Positions 60,553 to 64,000 of a stretch of 64,000 nt of DNA are shown in pieces (the stretch's first letter is position 1; each line of letters begins with the position of its first letter). The notes beneath the pieces were generated by a model. That model was not told where the DNA came from and ran no database searches. It saw only the letters and a list, made by a program, of their open reading frames with translations. Source of the DNA: UBA4951 sp963652335 (GTDB lineage Bacteria > Bacillota_I > Bacilli_A > RFN20 > CAG-826); assembly GCA_963652335.1 (NCBI GenBank), contig CAVJSS010000003.1, forward strand, positions 24,044 to 88,043. The letters run 5' to 3'. The position numbers and the translations under genes were made by a program.

Positions 60553-62889
60553 CTATTCTTTGAAGAAATCATCGAGGATAAGGCTTAAATCAAAAGTTGA
60601 ATAAGCAACCGAGTAATATGGATAAAGCCTGGAATATATTTCCCGATATTCCCGATTTAGGTAACGGTCATCGATAAGCAAAGCGATGCCTTTGTCGGTT
60701 TCGGAACGGATAAGGCGGCCTAAGGCTTGCATGACTCTGTTTAGGCCTGGGTATAGATAGGCATAGGCGAAGCCTTTTTTATCCTTCCCATCAAAATATT
60801 CTCTCATCAAATTCCTTTCGAAGCCTATCGTTGGCATCCCGATGCCTACGATCGCCACGCCGGAAAGCCTATCTCCCAATAAATCGACCCCTTCTCCGAA
60901 GGCCCCGCCTAAAACCAATAAGGCGATGTTTGTTTCTTTGGGCAAGGAAACGAAATGGGATAGGAGTTCTTTCCTTTCTTCCTCTTTCATGTTCCTTTTT
61001 TGGATATAGACGTTCGCATCTTTGAAAGAGAGATGGCTTTCGATGTTCCTAAGATATTCGTAACTTGGGAAATAAATGAAATAATTCCCTATCTTTTTAG
61101 AAACGAAAGTATGTAGGTAGTCCGCTACTTTGTCGTATGTGGATTCCCTATCCTTATAACGGACCGAGACGTTTGGGACAATCGTCAAAGAGACGTTTTT
61201 GGGATCGAACGGTGATTTCAAAAGCAAAGAAGGCAGGGAAGTGTCGTTGGCGATGCTTTCTTTATAGAAATCGATTGGGGAGAGGGTGGCGGAAAAGAAA
61301 ACGGAGGCTTTTAGCTTCTTCAAGCTTTCGGATATATATGGACTAGGATCCAGACAATCGTAATGGAAAGCGACATTGTCTTTGTTTTTGGTGAAATAAG
61401 TGACGACTTGATGGCCGAATTCGTCTTTTAGGATAGAAAGGCGATGGAGTTCTTTGCAAAGGTCTTGATAGGCTTTGGTCGGCGAAAAGGCTTCGTCGTC
61501 TTCCGCTTTCTTTTCGGAACGTTGGATGGATTCGATGCGGGTTCCTAGTTCGGCTGGGAAGGTGTCGGAAACGACTGGTTCTTCTCCGCCGTTATCTACA
61601 AGATAATCATATAGTTTCTTTAAAGAACGTTTTAAGCCAGGGGCTTTGATTCTGGATAAGGAAGATTTGGCTTCCTTGACCATATCGCTGGAAATCAAAG
61701 ACGAATACATCGAACGGCCACGATCGATCATATTGTGCGATTCGTCGATCAAAGCAACATATTTGTTATCCTCTATCAAAGGGGAGAAATACCTATCCAG
61801 ATTGATGATGGGGTCGAATAGGTAATTGTAATCACAGATGATGACGTCGCTATAAAGGGAGAGGTCCAAGGACAATTCGAAGGGACAAACGGAATATTCT
61901 TTGGCCAAGCCGCTTACGTATTCGAAAGAGAAACGGCTTCCGCTTTTTAAAGCAACGTCTCTTATTTCGCTGAGTTTATCATAATAATGTTTGGCGAATT
62001 CGCATTCGTCTGGGTTGCAGCCCTTGCCTAAAGAGAAGCACATTTTGTCTTTGGCTTTCAAAACGGAATCTCTGGCATATAAACCGTTTTCGTATAGTTT
62101 GGTCAAAGCGTCATAGGCTGATTCCCTTCCGGTCGTTTTGGCGGTCAGATAGAAGATCTTTTCCGTTTTGCTTGTCTCCATGGCCTTCAAGGATGGGAAA
62201 ATGGCGGACATCGTTTTGCCAATGCCGGTTGGAGCTTCCATGAATAAAGTCCCATTATCCAAAATGGTCTCGTAAACGTTTTTGGCCATCGTTTTTTGGC
62301 CTTTTCGGTAAGCTTTATATGGAAATTGGAGGGTTTTTATCGATTCGTTTCTTTTCGTTTCATGTTCTTTGAGCTTATTTAAAAAGGAAAGATAAGAATC
62401 GATCAGATCGTTTACGTCTTTTTCCAATTCTTCTTTGGTGAAATGGAAGCTTCTGGTCAGCCTTTCGTCGCTTACTTGGGAAATATAAGTCAAACGAATC
62501 CCCACGATAGGGACGTTGTTGGCGTTGGCATACATCAAGGCGTAGCATTTGGCTTGGCCTAAATGCCATTCTTTTTGTTCGGAAAAGAATTCTTTAAGAT
62601 CCATCACGCTGGATTTGATCTCATCGATTATCGGGTATTTCCCGCCGGTTATGATGCCATCTGCCCTTCCTTCCAAGGTGATGAATCCATTTGGGCGATC
62701 AAAGCCCATCTTCAAAGGTACCTCGGAAAGGTAGGAATTCCCTTGCCTCGCTTGATAGGAAGAATGTAACTTGCTTCCCATCTGCATCGTTTCAAGGTTA
62801 TATATGCGGTTGTCTATATCGCCTTTCCTTAGAAGGAAATCGACCAGTTCGTGGACGGAGATGGTTCGATAGATCTTCTCGTTGGCCAC
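60553..62889 (-). CDS. XPD/DinG-like superfamily 2 helicase with N-terminal Cas4-like nuclease domain
   Basis: This 778-aa protein has a PD-(D/E)XK domain at its N-terminus (D77 in GRADGII, then IIDEIKSS with D89, E90 and K92). A Rad3-type helicase follows, with Walker A EAPTGIGKT near residue 220, DEAH box as LIDESHNM, and C-terminal SATLSPID and QALGRLIRSETDKG. Four cysteines between about 290 and 345 (MCFSLGKGCNPDEC...VCPFEL) fit the iron-sulfur cluster of this family. It is likely a DNA-repair helicase. Its ATG overlaps the fmt stop by one base. Confidence 0.88.
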   Translation of the reverse strand: MANEKIYRTISVHELVDFLLRKGDIDNRIYNLETMQMGSKLHSSYQARQGNSYLSEVPLKMGFDRPNGFITLEGRADGIITGGKYPIIDEIKSSVMDLKEFFSEQKEWHLGQAKCYALMYANANNVPIVGIRLTYISQVSDERLTRSFHFTKEELEKDVNDLIDSYLSFLNKLKEHETKRNESIKTLQFPYKAYRKGQKTMAKNVYETILDNGTLFMEAPTGIGKTMSAIFPSLKAMETSKTEKIFYLTAKTTGRESAYDALTKLYENGLYARDSVLKAKDKMCFSLGKGCNPDECEFAKHYYDKLSEIRDVALKSGSRFSFEYVSGLAKEYSVCPFELSLDLSLYSDVIICDYNYLFDPIINLDRYFSPLIEDNKYVALIDESHNMIDRGRSMYSSLISSDMVKEAKSSLSRIKAPGLKRSLKKLYDYLVDNGGEEPVVSDTFPAELGTRIESIQRSEKKAEDDEAFSPTKAYQDLCKELHRLSILKDEFGHQVVTYFTKNKDNVAFHYDCLDPSPYISESLKKLKASVFFSATLSPIDFYKESIANDTSLPSLLLKSPFDPKNVSLTIVPNVSVRYKDRESTYDKVADYLHTFVSKKIGNYFIYFPSYEYLRNIESHLSFKDANVYIQKRNMKEEERKELLSHFVSLPKETNIALLVLGGAFGEGVDLLGDRLSGVAIVGIGMPTIGFERNLMREYFDGKDKKGFAYAYLYPGLNRVMQALGRLIRSETDKGIALLIDDRYLNREYREIYSRLYPYYSVAYSTFDLSLILDDFFKE

Positions 62890-63833
62890 TAGGAAAGAAT
62901 CTCCTTTCCGTCAAGATGGGCGCCAGAAGCGAAATCTGCCCCGGACATTCTCTTTTTGCCCTCTAATTGGACCGAAAGCAAAGCGATGTGGCCTCCTTTT
63001 ACGGACAAGACGAGCTTCTTTTGCTTATAAGACAATAATCCGATCTCTTCGTTTTCGATGTCATCGAATGAAGAAACGGAGAAAATTTTCAGTTTTTTTC
63101 CGTTAAGGACGAAATATCCGCCTGGCTCCTCGCTTAAAGAATGGATTTTATGGATCAAATCGTCTTTTTTTAAGTTTAAGGAGAGCTTTTCTTCTTCTGG
63201 GCTTATTTTGTTGGCGAAGGTGACCAAAGCTTCGTTTTGGGGTTCGCCTTCTATCTTTCCGTTAAGGTAATCGAAAAGGTATTTTTCAAGGATGTTAGCA
63301 GCCAAATAGGAAAGCTTATCGGAAAGGGATGAATAGGTATCGTCTTCCTTTATTTCGGCGCTTTCTTTGGCATACATCCTTCCGGCATCCATCTCATGGA
63401 CCATTTCCATTAAGGTAATGCCGGTTTCTTTCTCTCCGTTTTCTATCGCCCTTTGGATGGGTGCGGCTCCCCTATATTTGGGCAGCAAGGAGCCATGGAG
63501 GTTTATGGAGCCTTTTTTGGGGAGAGATAAAAGGTCATCAGGAAGGATTTGGCCATAAGCCATGGTTACGATGACATCCAAATCGAGGCTCTTGGCCCAT
63601 TCATGGTCTTTTTTGATCCGATGGGGTTGATAGACGGGGATATCGTGATTTAAGGCCGCGACTTTGACTGGGGAAGGGGTCAAAATTCTTTTCCTTCCGG
63701 CTTCTTTGTCTTCTTGGGTCACGACCCCAACGACGTCATAGCCAAGCTTGATCAGCCTTAAAAGAGGCTCAACTGCGATCTTTGGGGTGCCTAAATAGAG
63801 AATTCTTATGTCTTTTTTATCCTTGTAATCCAT
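62889..63833 (-). CDS. fmt: Methionyl-tRNA formyltransferase
   Basis: This 314-aa enzyme formylates initiator Met-tRNA. It shows IRILYLGTPKIAVEPL at the start, the catalytic NLHGSLLPKYRGAAPIQRAI with Asn-His and the downstream MVHEMDAGRM carrying the Asp, then a C-terminal OB-like domain. A GAGGT ribosome binding site precedes the ATG. It is the first gene of fmt-helicase-lepA. Confidence 0.96.
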   Translation of the reverse strand: MDYKDKKDIRILYLGTPKIAVEPLLRLIKLGYDVVGVVTQEDKEAGRKRILTPSPVKVAALNHDIPVYQPHRIKKDHEWAKSLDLDVIVTMAYGQILPDDLLSLPKKGSINLHGSLLPKYRGAAPIQRAIENGEKETGITLMEMVHEMDAGRMYAKESAEIKEDDTYSSLSDKLSYLAANILEKYLFDYLNGKIEGEPQNEALVTFANKISPEEEKLSLNLKKDDLIHKIHSLSEEPGGYFVLNGKKLKIFSVSSFDDIENEEIGLLSYKQKKLVLSVKGGHIALLSVQLEGKKRMSGADFASGAHLDGKEILS

Positions 63834-63954
63834 CTTTTTGACCTCGTAGCAAGTATACCATAGGCCTATCGATAGGGCATTTCAAAGAAATTGAAGTTTC
63901 CTGTCTTTGCTGTATAGTGAGCGATATCCTGTCTTTCCGACTTGCAAAAGAATA

Positions 63955-64000
63955 AAAACCCTTATAAAGCGAGATAACATCTAACTTTTATAAGGGTATT
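63955..64000 (-). terminator. Terminator of a gene beyond the right edge
   Basis: On the minus strand CCCTTATAAAA pairs with TTTATAAGGG and is followed by TTTTTATTC. It belongs to an upstream minus-strand gene outside the window. The 63834-63954 stretch is the fmt leader, with TATACT near 63850-63860 as a possible -10. Confidence 0.75.

Overview
This window looks like a chromosomal segment of a low-to-moderate-GC Firmicute of the Bacilli/Mollicutes side, probably an uncultured gut lineage such as RF39. That placement is inference. It rests on Bacillus-type gene order (rsfS/nadD/yqeK/yhbY/yqeG; era/cdd/ybeY; dnaG/rpoD/trmK/nif3; hrcA/grpE/dnaK/dnaJ/rsmE/mtaB), a fused NadD-YqeK protein, a GlyQS-type glycyl-tRNA synthetase, and surface proteins with WxxGWDK-type repeats. 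TGA is used as an ordinary stop codon, so this is not the Mycoplasma code. Isoprenoids come from the MEP pathway (ispG, ispH).

Layout. 0-2.2 kb: xerD and deoB on the + strand, then a roughly 620-bp convergent gap. 2.8-11.7 kb: minus-strand housekeeping genes (rsfS, nadD-yqeK, yhbY, yqeG, parC, parE, yneF, efp, an MBL hydrolase, rpmG). 11.7-23.8 kb: ispG, a DEAD-box helicase, ispH, nif3, trmK, rpoD, dnaG, glyS, recO, era, cdd and ybeY. 23.8-34 kb is more variable: a C39-peptidase membrane protein, a frameshifted nitroreductase, a decayed AlbA_2-type gene, rpsU, a GT2 enzyme, two surface proteins (one with a G8 tract that breaks its frame), AAA/DUF4143 ATPase A and insertion-sequence debris. 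33.9-43.6 kb: a GT4 enzyme, deoC, rpmF, mtaB, rsmE, a membrane protein, a deaminase, and the CIRCE-controlled hrcA-grpE-dnaK-dnaJ heat-shock operon. 44-48.5 kb: ATPase B, hemW, a small membrane protein and a degenerate Fic-like protein.

48.7-58.6 kb is an accessory island. It holds ATPase C, a complete diversity-generating retroelement (DGR), a zinc-ribbon membrane protein, an orphan repeat array and ATPase D. The DGR has all its parts in the classic order on the minus strand: a 1025-aa target lipoprotein with its variable repeat (VR) at the extreme C-terminus, a hairpin, Avd, the Asn-codon-rich template repeat (TR), a structured spacer and the reverse transcriptase. TR and VR align without gaps over 115 bp. 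They differ at 20 positions, 19 of which are adenines of the TR coding strand. 58.7-63.8 kb returns to core genes: lepA, an XPD/DinG-like helicase and fmt.

Two further patterns stand out. First, each of the four AAA/DUF4143 ATPases has its own tandem repeat array just upstream (periods 34, 75, 33 and 23 bp), and an orphan copy of ATPase C's array lies near ATPase D. Second, the only three G/C homopolymers of 7 or more that I noticed all sit at cell-surface or membrane protein genes. One is inside a reading frame and two directly follow TTGAC-type -35 boxes, one of them at the DGR target. Together with the DGR this suggests a cell surface that varies by several mechanisms.
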